A stretch of 64,000 nucleotides of DNA from Mangrovicoccus sp049603835 (GTDB taxonomy: Bacteria > Pseudomonadota > Alphaproteobacteria > Rhodobacterales > Rhodobacteraceae), in NCBI GenBank assembly GCA_049603835.1, contig JBMYSZ010000007.1:1-64000 (forward strand). Direction: 5' to 3'. This document shows positions 1 to 8,536 of this stretch, piece by piece. Under the pieces are notes generated by a model. The model did no database searches. It saw only the letters and a list, made by a program, of their open reading frames with translations, and was not told the DNA's origin. The stretch's first letter is position 1, and the number at the start of each line of letters is the position of its first letter. A program made the translations under genes and the position numbers.

Positions 1-2808
1 CATCCGAGCGAAGAAGAGCTGGCCCAGTGGCAAACTGCGCGGGGCTACTATGATAATTTCTTCACCGAAATTGGCGCGCGGGCGCAGATCCTGTCAGCGC
101 TGAAATTTCCAAAGCGGACCGAATTCGTGCTGCTGCCCTTGCAGTTTTCCAATTATTTCGGCTTTCGCATCAGCCATGACCAAGACAGCCAGCGCCAGGT
201 GCTAGAGCGCGTCTTGCAAGAGGCTCCGGAAAATGCCGGGGTGATTGTGACGCAATATCAATCGCCTTTCGCAGCTCAGCCGGAAATGACCACGGATGCT
301 TTGTTAGAGTTGCGCCAGCGCTTTCCCAATTTGCAATTTGACCGCAGCTTTGATCGTTTGGCGGCGGTGTCGCAATTTATCGTGCCTTGGGCCTCGCAGA
401 CCTATTCCGTGTCTAGCACGGTTGGTTTGCAAACCGCCTTCTTTGCCCGCGATTTGGTGGCGCCCAGCCAGTCGCATTTGGGCTGCCTTGACCATCGCCG
501 CCTGGCCTTGCCCGCGTCTGAGGCAGCGGCGCTTTTGCAATCGCGCTATAGTTTGCTAGAGGCGCGGATCTTGCAAGAGCCGGGCTATTTCCTTGGCTTG
601 GCTCAACATTTTGCCGAGCGTAAAGGCGGGGCAGCGTCCGAGTATTTCAGCGATTGGCGCTTTGGGGCTTCGGCCGAGGATCTGACCCTAGGGGAGCGCG
701 GGGCGAGGGCGCGCAAGAACTTATACAAAGCGCTGAGCGGCAAACGCAGTGGCGTGAAAAAGGGGCTGGCTTTGCATATCGCTTCTGAGGCAGGGCGGAT
801 CGCTGATCAGATCGATAAGGCTGAAACCGTTAGTTTTGATGTGTTTGACACGCTGGTGACCCGCAAGCTTTGGGCGCCCAGTGATGTCTTTGTGCTTATG
901 GGGCGCGACTTGGCGGCCAGTCCCCAGGCTCTGCCGCTTGATGATCCAGATGGGTTGATCTTTCGGGATTTGCGGCAAGCGGCAGAAGGCAGTTTGCGTA
1001 AAGCCCGTGATGCGGAATGGAAAAAGCCCGGCGGCCCCTGCGAGGAAATCACCATTACCGAGGTCTATGCCCAGCTTTTGCAAATGCTGGATCTGCCGCA
1101 AGATGAGGCTCGGAACGCGGATCTGGTGGCGCAAGAAGAAAACTGGGAGGCCCGCCTGACGCGTCCGAAATCCGTGGGCTTCCAGCTATTCGATTATGCG
1201 CGGCGCCAAGGCAAACGGGTTTTGCTTATTTCCGATTTCATCCATCCGCCGGCGATGGTGCAGCGGCTGTTGCGGGAATGTGGCTATCCCGAGGATGTGC
1301 CGCTTTATGTCTCTTCCGAGATTGGCAGTAAAAAGCATTCCGGTGCTTTATTCGATCATGTGATCAAAGCGGAAAATCTGGATCCCAGCAAAACCCTGCA
1401 TATTGGCGATAACAAAATCGGCGATGTGAAACAGGCCAATAAGAAGGGTCTGCAAACCGCGCTATTGCCCGTGGCGCGCAACACTCAGCAGCGGATTTTG
1501 CGGAAACGGAAATTCCCGGTGCGCTTTGTGCGGCCCGCCTCTCTGCCATGGCGCGCAGCGCTTCAGGGCCATGCAGAGCGCTATCTTCTGAATGAGCGGC
1601 CCCGCTCCGGTCTGCGGCGCGTGTCGCGCGATATCATCCGCAGCCCCGAAGAATTCGGCTATCTGGTGCTGGGGCCACTGGTTCTGGCCTATACCCAATG
1701 GGTGGCGAAAACCGCCGCCGAGCTTGGCGTGGCGCAGATCGGTTTTTTCGCGCGGGATTGCTATTTGCCGCAAAAGATCTTTCCGCAAGTCGCTGAAAGC
1801 TTGGGGCTGGGCTATATGCGGGCGGCTTATTTGCCTGCCTCGCGCAATCTGGTGCGTGGGATGATCCTGACCCATCCCAGTGATGCGAGCAAAATTCGAA
1901 TTTCGGATTTTGTGCCAACGGGAAATTTGGGGCAGCTTTTGGAAAAACGCTTTGGCCTGGGGGCCGAGGATATCACGCCCGATGACTACGCGGCAGTTGG
2001 ATTAACCGGTCCAAAGCAAGACTTTCGCTCGGCCAGCCAAGGCGCGATTTATGCGCTGGTCTCGCGGGTGCTGCATCGCGACTGGGACCGGATCAGCCCG
2101 CGCTATGAAACCGCGCGGCTCAATTACCATCAGTTGCTGGTGCAAAATGGCATTGTGTTGAATGAGCCCACCGCGCTGGTGGATATTGGCTATGTGGGGA
2201 CCATTACCAAAGCGCTAGAGCCGGTCTTTTCCGCGCCGGTGCATCCATTCTTCCTGTTCACCTATGCCCAGGAAACCGGCGCGCTGCCGATGCCGGGCAG
2301 TCAGAGCTTTTTGGGCAATAAGCTGTCTAAGCGGCTTCAGGCGAAATCCGGCTATCGGCGTCATAATCTCATGCTGGAAACTCTTCTGAATGAGCCTGTG
2401 CCCAGTGCGGCGGCGCTGCTGGTCGATCCTGAGACAGGTGGGTTGGCGGTAGAACGGGGGGATCCTTTGACCACGGATCACATCGCAACGGTCAATGAGG
2501 TCCATGATGGTGTCGGTCTATTTGTCCGCGATTGGTATGACGGGCTGGGGGCGCATGCGCCGGAAATGGAGCTATCCCCTGAGGCGGCTGAGATCCTTTA
2601 TGAAACCATCATGGCAAAACCAAGCTGGGGTGAAGCTGGCCTCTTTGATGGGTTGAGCTTCGATAATAGCTATTCCGGGGCGAAAACCCGCTCGGTGATC
2701 AAGAAAGCCAAAAAGGGCACAGCAGTTTGGCCGCAAAGCCTAAAGGCGCGTCGCTGGCCGAACCGTTTGGCCTATGGACTTCGCGCGGCTGTGGTGAAGT
2801 GGCTTTAG
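1..2808 (+). CDS. HAD-domain surface-glycan protein, 5' end outside the window
   Basis: The reading frame is open from the first base, so the start lies upstream; the GTG at 127 is only the first internal start codon. A HAD phosphatase-like core sits mid-protein: motif I FDVFDTLV (first Asp at bases 838-840), motif II LISDF near 1225, and the acidic motif HIGDNKIGD near 1400. The roughly 270 residues before it and 400 after it are not HAD. The C-terminal part (FFARDCYLPQKIF, later ALVDIGYVGT) belongs to a conserved block that accompanies HAD domains in polysaccharide gene clusters. The exact reaction is unknown; phosphatase or nucleotidyl-sugar handling during capsule or O-antigen assembly is inferred from the neighbouring glycosyltransferases. 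The gene converges on the minus-strand operon to its right. Confidence 0.8.
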   Translation, partial: HPSEEELAQWQTARGYYDNFFTEIGARAQILSALKFPKRTEFVLLPLQFSNYFGFRISHDQDSQRQVLERVLQEAPENAGVIVTQYQSPFAAQPEMTTDALLELRQRFPNLQFDRSFDRLAAVSQFIVPWASQTYSVSSTVGLQTAFFARDLVAPSQSHLGCLDHRRLALPASEAAALLQSRYSLLEARILQEPGYFLGLAQHFAERKGGAASEYFSDWRFGASAEDLTLGERGARARKNLYKALSGKRSGVKKGLALHIASEAGRIADQIDKAETVSFDVFDTLVTRKLWAPSDVFVLMGRDLAASPQALPLDDPDGLIFRDLRQAAEGSLRKARDAEWKKPGGPCEEITITEVYAQLLQMLDLPQDEARNADLVAQEENWEARLTRPKSVGFQLFDYARRQGKRVLLISDFIHPPAMVQRLLRECGYPEDVPLYVSSEIGSKKHSGALFDHVIKAENLDPSKTLHIGDNKIGDVKQANKKGLQTALLPVARNTQQRILRKRKFPVRFVRPASLPWRAALQGHAERYLLNERPRSGLRRVSRDIIRSPEEFGYLVLGPLVLAYTQWVAKTAAELGVAQIGFFARDCYLPQKIFPQVAESLGLGYMRAAYLPASRNLVRGMILTHPSDASKIRISDFVPTGNLGQLLEKRFGLGAEDITPDDYAAVGLTGPKQDFRSASQGAIYALVSRVLHRDWDRISPRYETARLNYHQLLVQNGIVLNEPTALVDIGYVGTITKALEPVFSAPVHPFFLFTYAQETGALPMPGSQSFLGNKLSKRLQAKSGYRRHNLMLETLLNEPVPSAAALLVDPETGGLAVERGDPLTTDHIATVNEVHDGVGLFVRDWYDGLGAHAPEMELSPEAAEILYETIMAKPSWGEAGLFDGLSFDNSYSGAKTRSVIKKAKKGTAVWPQSLKARRWPNRLAYGLRAAVVKWL

Positions 2809-2838
2809 CGGAGTTGGGCCATAAAAACGCTGCCCCCC

Positions 2839-2868
2839 AAAAAAAACGCCGCGATAATAGCGGCGTTT
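2839..2868 (-). terminator. Intrinsic terminator of the minus-strand glycan operon
   Basis: Arms 2844-2852 and 2860-2868 form a 9-bp stem (AAACGCCGC on the plus strand) around a 7-base loop. Read on the minus strand the stem is followed by a run of eight T, so it should stop transcription of the operon ending at 2888. On the plus strand only a short T run follows, so it may act weakly for the HAD gene as well. Confidence 0.8.
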
Positions 2869-2887
2869 CGGGTTTCATGGCGACCGG

Positions 2888-4375
2888 TCAGATCGATTGC
2901 AAAGGCAGCCCTTGCAAATGCGGGAAAGGCGGTCGCGGCATGGCCGGATCCGCCACATGATCGGGCAGGCGCACATTGCCACGGCTGGCCACGCCCATGA
3001 TCTGGGTTGTGTTATAGATCCCCGTTTTCCAGCCAGAGTTTTCGCAAGCCCGCAGCCCCTGAAATACAGCCGGGGCCGAGAGATCATGGAACACCATAAT
3101 CGCGTCATCCGCCATATAAGGGATCACCGCCTCAGCGTCATTTTGCGGCCCGTTATCTTCGTGCCAACCATCGATAAAGGCGAAGGAATAAGGCTCGCCC
3201 CGCGATTGCGCCACCATATCCACGCAATTGGGCGAAAAGCCCGCTACAAGCCGCGGCGCTTCTGCGGTGGGGCGATTTGCGGCCACGCGGTCAAGGCTAT
3301 CTTTCACGGCGGCGTAATGGGCTTCATCGCCCAAGGCCGGATCAATCACATCAAGCCGCAGCCCAGCCGCCAAAAGATGCCCAGTGGACCAGGCCAAATG
3401 GCAGCCGATTTCCAGCCCTGGCTTACCCGCAAAGAGCTTGGCGAAATTATAAAGCAGCATGGCTTCTTCATAAGACAGAACACCAATCATCGGCTTAGAG
3501 GCGCGGCTATCATTGCGCCAAATATGCGGAGTATTCTTGCGCAGATAGGGCCAAGTCACCCGCTCAATCGGGCCAACCCGCAAGCTTGGGTAAAGCGAGA
3601 TAAGCTCGGGGTCTTCGAAACCTGTCGGGACATAGTCGTAATTTTCCGAATGCTTCGATACGGCCGGGCGCGGTTTGATACAAGCGCGGCCCGTGTAATC
3701 CACCGCCCATAAGAAGGGTTTCGGACGCGGCGCGCCTTCGCGTTTGCGATCAAAGAAATGCTCCACCGCTTCTTGCGCGCCTTGCCAATGGCCGTAATCA
3801 TCAATGATCATCGGCCCGCCAATACGCAGGCGCGGATAAAGCACTTCGAGTTCCTTGAACGTGCTGTCATAGAAATCCGTGTCGAGCCGCAACAGACCGA
3901 TTGGCCCGGTATCGGTTTCATCCAGGGTTTTCAGCACATCGCCCTTGATGAAATGCACGTTAAACTGATCCAGCCCAAGGCTTTCGATATTGCGCTGCAC
4001 CTCCTCTAGGGTGGCAACTGCCCAGACCAGAGCGTCGTCTTTTTCGGCGGCAGTGTCTTCCATCTGCTGTGCAGCGGATTTGCCGTAAAGATCGCGGTCC
4101 ATGTCTGACGGCGGGGTCATGCCCTCAAATGTGTCGAACAGATAGACTTCGCGCTTTTTCATGCCGAAATGCTGGGCCGCCAAAAGCATCAGCATCGCCG
4201 AGCCGCCGCGCCAGCAGCCACATTCCACAAAGGCACCATCAAGCCCCTGAGCCGCAATCTGGCCGACCGCTTGCCAAAGGGCATAGCCGCGTTCTGGGCT
4301 GGTCATGGTAAAGGGTTTGACGATTTCCCAGGCCTTGGCGAAATCCTCATCCCGAAATGTCCAATGGGGCTTCAT
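2888..4375 (-). CDS. Tandem methyltransferase, TylF-type plus second class I domain
   Basis: Two methyltransferase-like modules lie in one chain of 495 residues. Residues 45-205 match the TylF/MycF macrocin O-methyltransferase family: the SAM loop ECGCWRGGS (51-59), DTFEGM (81-86) and the metal-site segments LRLDTDFYD (162-170) and IIDDYG (190-195). Residues 300-470 form a second Methyltransf_24-like domain with LEIGC (321-325), FIDGWH (400-405) and MVFHD (427-431). TylF enzymes methylate sugar hydroxyls using SAM and Mg2+. It is the last gene of the glycan operon and its ATG overlaps the stop of the GT2 gene by one base. Methylation of the glycan made by this operon is inferred; which domain is active cannot be told from sequence. 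Confidence 0.8.
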   Translation of the reverse strand: MKPHWTFRDEDFAKAWEIVKPFTMTSPERGYALWQAVGQIAAQGLDGAFVECGCWRGGSAMLMLLAAQHFGMKKREVYLFDTFEGMTPPSDMDRDLYGKSAAQQMEDTAAEKDDALVWAVATLEEVQRNIESLGLDQFNVHFIKGDVLKTLDETDTGPIGLLRLDTDFYDSTFKELEVLYPRLRIGGPMIIDDYGHWQGAQEAVEHFFDRKREGAPRPKPFLWAVDYTGRACIKPRPAVSKHSENYDYVPTGFEDPELISLYPSLRVGPIERVTWPYLRKNTPHIWRNDSRASKPMIGVLSYEEAMLLYNFAKLFAGKPGLEIGCHLAWSTGHLLAAGLRLDVIDPALGDEAHYAAVKDSLDRVAANRPTAEAPRLVAGFSPNCVDMVAQSRGEPYSFAFIDGWHEDNGPQNDAEAVIPYMADDAIMVFHDLSAPAVFQGLRACENSGWKTGIYNTTQIMGVASRGNVRLPDHVADPAMPRPPFPHLQGLPLQSI

Positions 4376-5124
4376 CAGTTGGTCTTTCTTACACCGAGTG
4401 TTCGGATCTGGTCGATCCGCATTGCCTCTAAGTCGCGCACCTGCGCTTGGCGCCGTCCGGCCGCACCAGATTGGCTATCGGCCTGACGACGTTTGAAGAT
4501 GACTGTATCTGGTAATATTTCATGAAACCAGCCGCCAGCAGTGGTTTCGATGCTCCATTGCCAATCTTCACGGGCAAAGCCATTGGGGATGTCGCGCTTA
4601 GCATAGGGATGGTCTAGATGGGCCTGGCGCGGGGCGACGCAGAGCGCGTCATAGTAATTGCCGAAATAATAGTAATAGGGCGCGTAATTCGGGTCATCCT
4701 GGCCAATTTTGCACAGCAAACTCGCGATGCCCTCGAAAAACCAGTTGAACTCTGGATGCACGATAAGTTTTTCGCCCGCCTCTTCGGCAGCTTTCAGCCG
4801 GGTGGCAGCCTCGACCAGCCAGTTTTCCGAAAACAGATCATCTGCATCAAGAAAGGCCAGCCATTTAGCTGTGGCGGCTTCGGCCAAAGCATTGCGCACC
4901 AATCCTTGGTCTTTGAAACTATAGGGGATTTTGCGCCAGTTATCGAAATAGGGCTGGGCGAGATAGGCTTCGGTTTCCGGCGTGGCATTATCGACACCAA
5001 TCAAACGCTCTACCGTAAAACCTGCCTTTTCGGCTTCGGCAATTGCATCATCGGCGCTGCGAAAGCTGGGCCCGGCGATCACTGTTTCGCTATGCATAGT
5101 GACCAAAACCGCAAGATCAGCCAT
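4375..5124 (-). CDS. Glycosyltransferase family 2-like protein
   Basis: A short GT-A glycosyltransferase of 249 residues. The metal-binding DxD-type segment FLDADDLFSENW lies at 91-102, after a diverged N-terminal nucleotide-binding half (LAVLVTMHSE, then LIGVDNATPETE). The chain carries only the catalytic domain and shows no membrane segment, so it is probably cytoplasmic. It follows the larger glycosyltransferase by two bases and abuts the methyltransferase, so all are probably translated from one message. Donor and acceptor sugars cannot be read from the sequence. Confidence 0.8.
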   Translation of the reverse strand: MADLAVLVTMHSETVIAGPSFRSADDAIAEAEKAGFTVERLIGVDNATPETEAYLAQPYFDNWRKIPYSFKDQGLVRNALAEAATAKWLAFLDADDLFSENWLVEAATRLKAAEEAGEKLIVHPEFNWFFEGIASLLCKIGQDDPNYAPYYYYFGNYYDALCVAPRQAHLDHPYAKRDIPNGFAREDWQWSIETTAGGWFHEILPDTVIFKRRQADSQSGAAGRRQAQVRDLEAMRIDQIRTLGVRKTN

Positions 5125-5126
5125 GG

Positions 5127-7007
5127 TCAGGTCCTTTCCATAAAGGCAAAGAGATCAGCGGCATAAGCCTCTTCGGTGCGTTTGGCACGGATCCGGTCCG
5201 ACATTTGCGCCGCTTTGGCTCGTGCAGCTGGCAGATCGGCTAGGATCTCGCGCAAAGCGGTTTCATAAGCGGCCAGGTCTTCCACATCATCAATGCCCCA
5301 GCTTAGATCTGCCTCAAGCGCTTCGGGCGTGCCCCCCACGCGGGTGCAGACCAAGGGCAGGCCCGCTGCCGCGATATCCAGCAGAATTGTCGGCACACCA
5401 TCCCATGCAGCGGTGTAAAGCCAAGCATCACACTCGCTGAGCGGGAGGCTCTCAAAACCAGAATAAGAGCCATGCATCGCGATATTGGCGGGTTTCACCA
5501 GGTCTTTGGTCGGGTCATCCAGAACCGGCGCGCCCCAAAGATGGAAATCCACATCCGGCATGCGCGCAGCCAAAGCATAGACCAAATCGATCCGCTTTTG
5601 CCGGTCAAAGCGCCCAGCCCAGTAGATGCGCGGGCGGCGCTTGGTTTCGGTATCTGGCCAGCTCACCAGCTTAGGCGGATCTGTCAAAGGCGTGCGCAGG
5701 GTCTGCATTTTCACCGCGCCATCGGGCGGCATAAAGCGATGCTGCATCCGGTCCTTAAGGTAATCGCTATCGGTGATCATGCCATCAAGCAGATCATAGG
5801 CACGGTAATAGAACTCCACGGGATAACCTGCTTCATGGCCGCGGGCATTGATATCGGTGCAGAACATATAGGCATAGACCTTGGCCTTTTCGCGCAACAT
5901 GGTGGCGAACCAGGTGGTGCAATCCCAAAACAACCGGCTATTGACGTTAAAGATGACCTCGGGGCCAAGCGAGCGCAGCAAATGGAATAGAGTTTGCCGG
6001 CGGATGGCGGGATCCACATCAGCAACCCGCCCGGCCAGCGCGAGATGGCGCACACCATCGGGGAACCATTCGGGATATTGTAGATCATCCAAATCCGTGC
6101 GGATGACCACCACTTCTTCAGGGCCATATTTCTTGCATAGCGTGCTGGCGACAATCCCGGCCACACGCGCCGCGCCGCTCATTCGGCAATGGGGGATAAC
6201 GACCACAGCTTTGGCGGTGCGCAGCTCGGCTTCGCGATGCAGAATTTCCAGCCCCAAAGCCGCTCGGCGATAATTCATTGGCGGCTTGGTAAAAACCGCA
6301 TTTTCGCGATTGGGAAATTGGATCAGTGGCTCATGCTGCGCGGCTTTTGCGGCAAGCTCAGCGATTTTGCCAGAAGTCATGCGCTCTTTCAGCTCGTCAG
6401 TACGGGCAAGCTCTTTGGCGTCGAAATCCAGCAAGGAGCTGTCAAGCTGCGGAAAGATCTTATCAAAAGACAAAAACCCATCCCAGCGGTCAATCGCTTT
6501 GGCAAATTCGATAAACCCTTCCAGTTCCTTGTGATAGGCAGGGCCGACGGGTGTTTCGCCTTCGCTTTGATGCGGCGCTAAGCCTTTCCAAATCCCATCC
6601 AAAAGATAGGCTTCATATGTGGCGAACCGCGTTTCAGCATTGGGGATATCTTTGAACCAAGCATTGGTTGCTACCACCCCGGGATGGGCGCACCAATTGG
6701 CAAAAAGTGTGGTTCTCAACATTCGACCATGTCCGCCTATATCGCGCGCAACATAGTTGGGATTAAAGAACTGTCGGGCCTGCAGCTTGTGCCGTGGGCG
6801 TAAAATCGTTTTCCGCGCTTGGAAGAAGGCCCGAAGCGGTTTTTTTCGGCGCACTAAGGCGCCGAGATACAGAAAAGCGGCGGCATGATAGCGCTTTTGC
6901 AGGCTGGCTTTGCGCAGTAGCGATTTCCGCGACCAGACTGGCGCTGCCGCCAGCCGGTCAATTGCTTTCGGCCGCGCCGAGGAGGCGGGGGGTGTCCAAT
7001 CCGGCAT
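5127..7007 (-). CDS. Large glycosyltransferase with GT4-like C-terminal half
   Basis: The last 200 or so of 626 residues carry the GT-B pattern of family 4: RIYWAGRFDRQKRIDL, then SGFESLPLSECD and WDGVPTILLDIAAAGLPLV, where the donor-binding EGxP..LLEA motif is seen as DGVPTILLDIA. A nucleotide-sugar transferase role is therefore likely. The N-terminal 260 residues, rich in Arg and Lys at the start, match nothing I recognise and make the protein longer than a usual GT4 enzyme of about 400 residues. It starts eight bases after the UDP-sulfoquinovose synthase stop. A transferase using UDP-sulfoquinovose is possible from this coupling, but that is inference. Confidence 0.8.
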   Translation of the reverse strand: MPDWTPPASSARPKAIDRLAAAPVWSRKSLLRKASLQKRYHAAAFLYLGALVRRKKPLRAFFQARKTILRPRHKLQARQFFNPNYVARDIGGHGRMLRTTLFANWCAHPGVVATNAWFKDIPNAETRFATYEAYLLDGIWKGLAPHQSEGETPVGPAYHKELEGFIEFAKAIDRWDGFLSFDKIFPQLDSSLLDFDAKELARTDELKERMTSGKIAELAAKAAQHEPLIQFPNRENAVFTKPPMNYRRAALGLEILHREAELRTAKAVVVIPHCRMSGAARVAGIVASTLCKKYGPEEVVVIRTDLDDLQYPEWFPDGVRHLALAGRVADVDPAIRRQTLFHLLRSLGPEVIFNVNSRLFWDCTTWFATMLREKAKVYAYMFCTDINARGHEAGYPVEFYYRAYDLLDGMITDSDYLKDRMQHRFMPPDGAVKMQTLRTPLTDPPKLVSWPDTETKRRPRIYWAGRFDRQKRIDLVYALAARMPDVDFHLWGAPVLDDPTKDLVKPANIAMHGSYSGFESLPLSECDAWLYTAAWDGVPTILLDIAAAGLPLVCTRVGGTPEALEADLSWGIDDVEDLAAYETALREILADLPAARAKAAQMSDRIRAKRTEEAYAADLFAFMERT

Positions 7008-7015
7008 CGCAGTGC

Positions 7016-8191
7016 TTAGCCCTTGGGCTCAGATATCCATTTCGAGACACATGGAATTTTCGCCATATCCGCGCGGTCTTTGTATTTCCGAGCCATGGCC
7101 AAAACATCATCAGTGATGCCCTCGGACAAGGTGATCGGATCAAGGCCCAGATCCAGCAGCTGATCATTATGCGCGGCCAGCTCGTTTTCCGCAGCTTCTT
7201 TGCGCGGGTTATCCACGAAAGCCACTTCGGCGCCGGTGATATCTGCAACCATTTTCGCCAGATCGCGCACTCGGTGGGTTTCGGTCATCTGGTTCATGAT
7301 GCGCACGCGCTCACCTTTCTTCGGTGGGTTTTCCACCGCCAGGCGAATGCATTTTGCAGTATCAGAGATATGGATGAAGGCGCGGGTCTGGCCACCTGTG
7401 CCATGTACGGTCAGCGGATAGCCCACTGCGGATTGCATCAAGAAGCGGTTCAGCACAGTGCCGTAATCGCCATCATAGTCAAAGCGGTTGATCAGACGCT
7501 CATCGCGTTTGGTTTGTTCGGTCTGAGTGCCCCAAACAATACCCTGATGTAGATCGGTGATGCGCAGCTCGTCATTCTTGGCATAGAATTGGAAGAACAT
7601 CGCATCTTGGGTTTTGGTCATATGGTAGATCGAGCCGGGATTTGGCGGATATACCACTTCGAGATCGGCCCAATTGCCATCGCGGGTTTGCACTTTGATC
7701 GGCAGATAGCCCTCAGGCAGCGCGAAATCGGCGGTAGCATAGCCGTAAACGCCCATAGTCCCAAGATGAACCAGGTGAATATCCAGCCCGCTATCTACGA
7801 TCGCGGCGCAGACATTATGGGTGGCGTTAAGATTGTTATCGACGGTGTAGCGCTTATGAGCCGAGGATTTCATCGAATAAGGCGCGGCGCGCTGTTCGGC
7901 GAAATGCACAATCGCGTCTGGTTTTTCGCGCTTGAGCAGATCAAGGAATAGCTCATATTCCTGCGCCACATCGATGCGCTCAAAACCGATTTCGGTATTG
8001 GTGATCTCTTTCCATGCAGCAAGACGCACGCCCATGGGCTGGATCGGTGTCAGGCTGTCTGCTTCAAGTTCGGTATCGATATTACGGCGCGACAGGTTGT
8101 CAACGATAATTACCTCATGCCCGGCGCTGGAAAGTTCCAAAGCAGAGGGCCAGCCACAAAATCCGTCGCCGCCAAGAATTAAGATCTTCAA
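7016..8191 (-). CDS. sqdB: UDP-sulfoquinovose synthase
   Basis: An extended SDR enzyme that converts UDP-glucose and sulfite to UDP-sulfoquinovose. Close to plant SQD1 over its whole length as I remember that sequence: GGDGFCGW (7-14), VDNLSRR (30-36), HFAEQRAAPYSM (96-107), LGTMGVYG (143-150), the YxxxK pair in YHMTK (189-193), and GGQTRAFIHISDT. At 391 residues it has normal family length. The start is TTG, supported by AAGGA eight bases upstream. It is the first gene of a glycosyltransferase and methyltransferase operon; no sqdA, sqdC or sqdD lipid gene is seen nearby. So the product may feed a sulfoquinovose-containing surface glycan as well as, or instead of, the sulfolipid SQDG. Confidence 0.87.
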   Translation of the reverse strand: MKILILGGDGFCGWPSALELSSAGHEVIIVDNLSRRNIDTELEADSLTPIQPMGVRLAAWKEITNTEIGFERIDVAQEYELFLDLLKREKPDAIVHFAEQRAAPYSMKSSAHKRYTVDNNLNATHNVCAAIVDSGLDIHLVHLGTMGVYGYATADFALPEGYLPIKVQTRDGNWADLEVVYPPNPGSIYHMTKTQDAMFFQFYAKNDELRITDLHQGIVWGTQTEQTKRDERLINRFDYDGDYGTVLNRFLMQSAVGYPLTVHGTGGQTRAFIHISDTAKCIRLAVENPPKKGERVRIMNQMTETHRVRDLAKMVADITGAEVAFVDNPRKEAAENELAAHNDQLLDLGLDPITLSEGITDDVLAMARKYKDRADMAKIPCVSKWISEPKG

Positions 8192-8536
8192 CCTACTTTT
8201 CCTTCGATTCAGTTTTTTGCTTAGACCAACGGTTTACACAGGGTTGTGATAATGGCAACCGCAGCGCTGTCACTGTTGCGATGAAAGCACGTCAAGCCGG
8301 CCGAGCTAGCATGAATGACCTAAAATTTCGACTTTTTGGGACGGGTGCCTGAAAGCGGCGGCAAAAGTGAGGAAAGTTTAAGGCCGAAGGGTTAGCTAGC
8401 AAAACAATCACGTTTCGCGAAAATCTGCTCTTGAAAACTGTGGAAGTTTACAGCTTTACATGAATTCCGCAGTGCTGAGTTTACAAAGGGCCTGGTGCGG
8501 CCGACCATCCTTGACCTGGCTAAGGAAGATAGAATT
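8192..8536. promoter_or_regulatory. Divergent intergenic region of the glycan genes
   Basis: No gene is seen in these 345 bases between two divergent sugar-nucleotide genes. It is AT-richer than the flanks and should hold two promoters. The 6-base palindrome GCTAGC occurs at 8305-8310 and 8395-8400, 90 bases apart, and the hexamer TTTACA recurs near 8231, 8450, 8456 and 8480. Neither is a recognised operator. No confident -35/-10 pair could be assigned. Confidence 0.4.

Noticed and set aside
2897..3712. Open frame of 271 codons on the plus strand
   Set aside because: Antisense to the tandem methyltransferase; composition dominated by Arg, His and Pro with no recognisable fold.
7016..8191. 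Sulfolipid (SQDG) operon
   Set aside because: Only the UDP-sulfoquinovose synthase is present; no sqdA, sqdC or sqdD-like gene is adjacent, so an SQDG operon cannot be claimed from this window.
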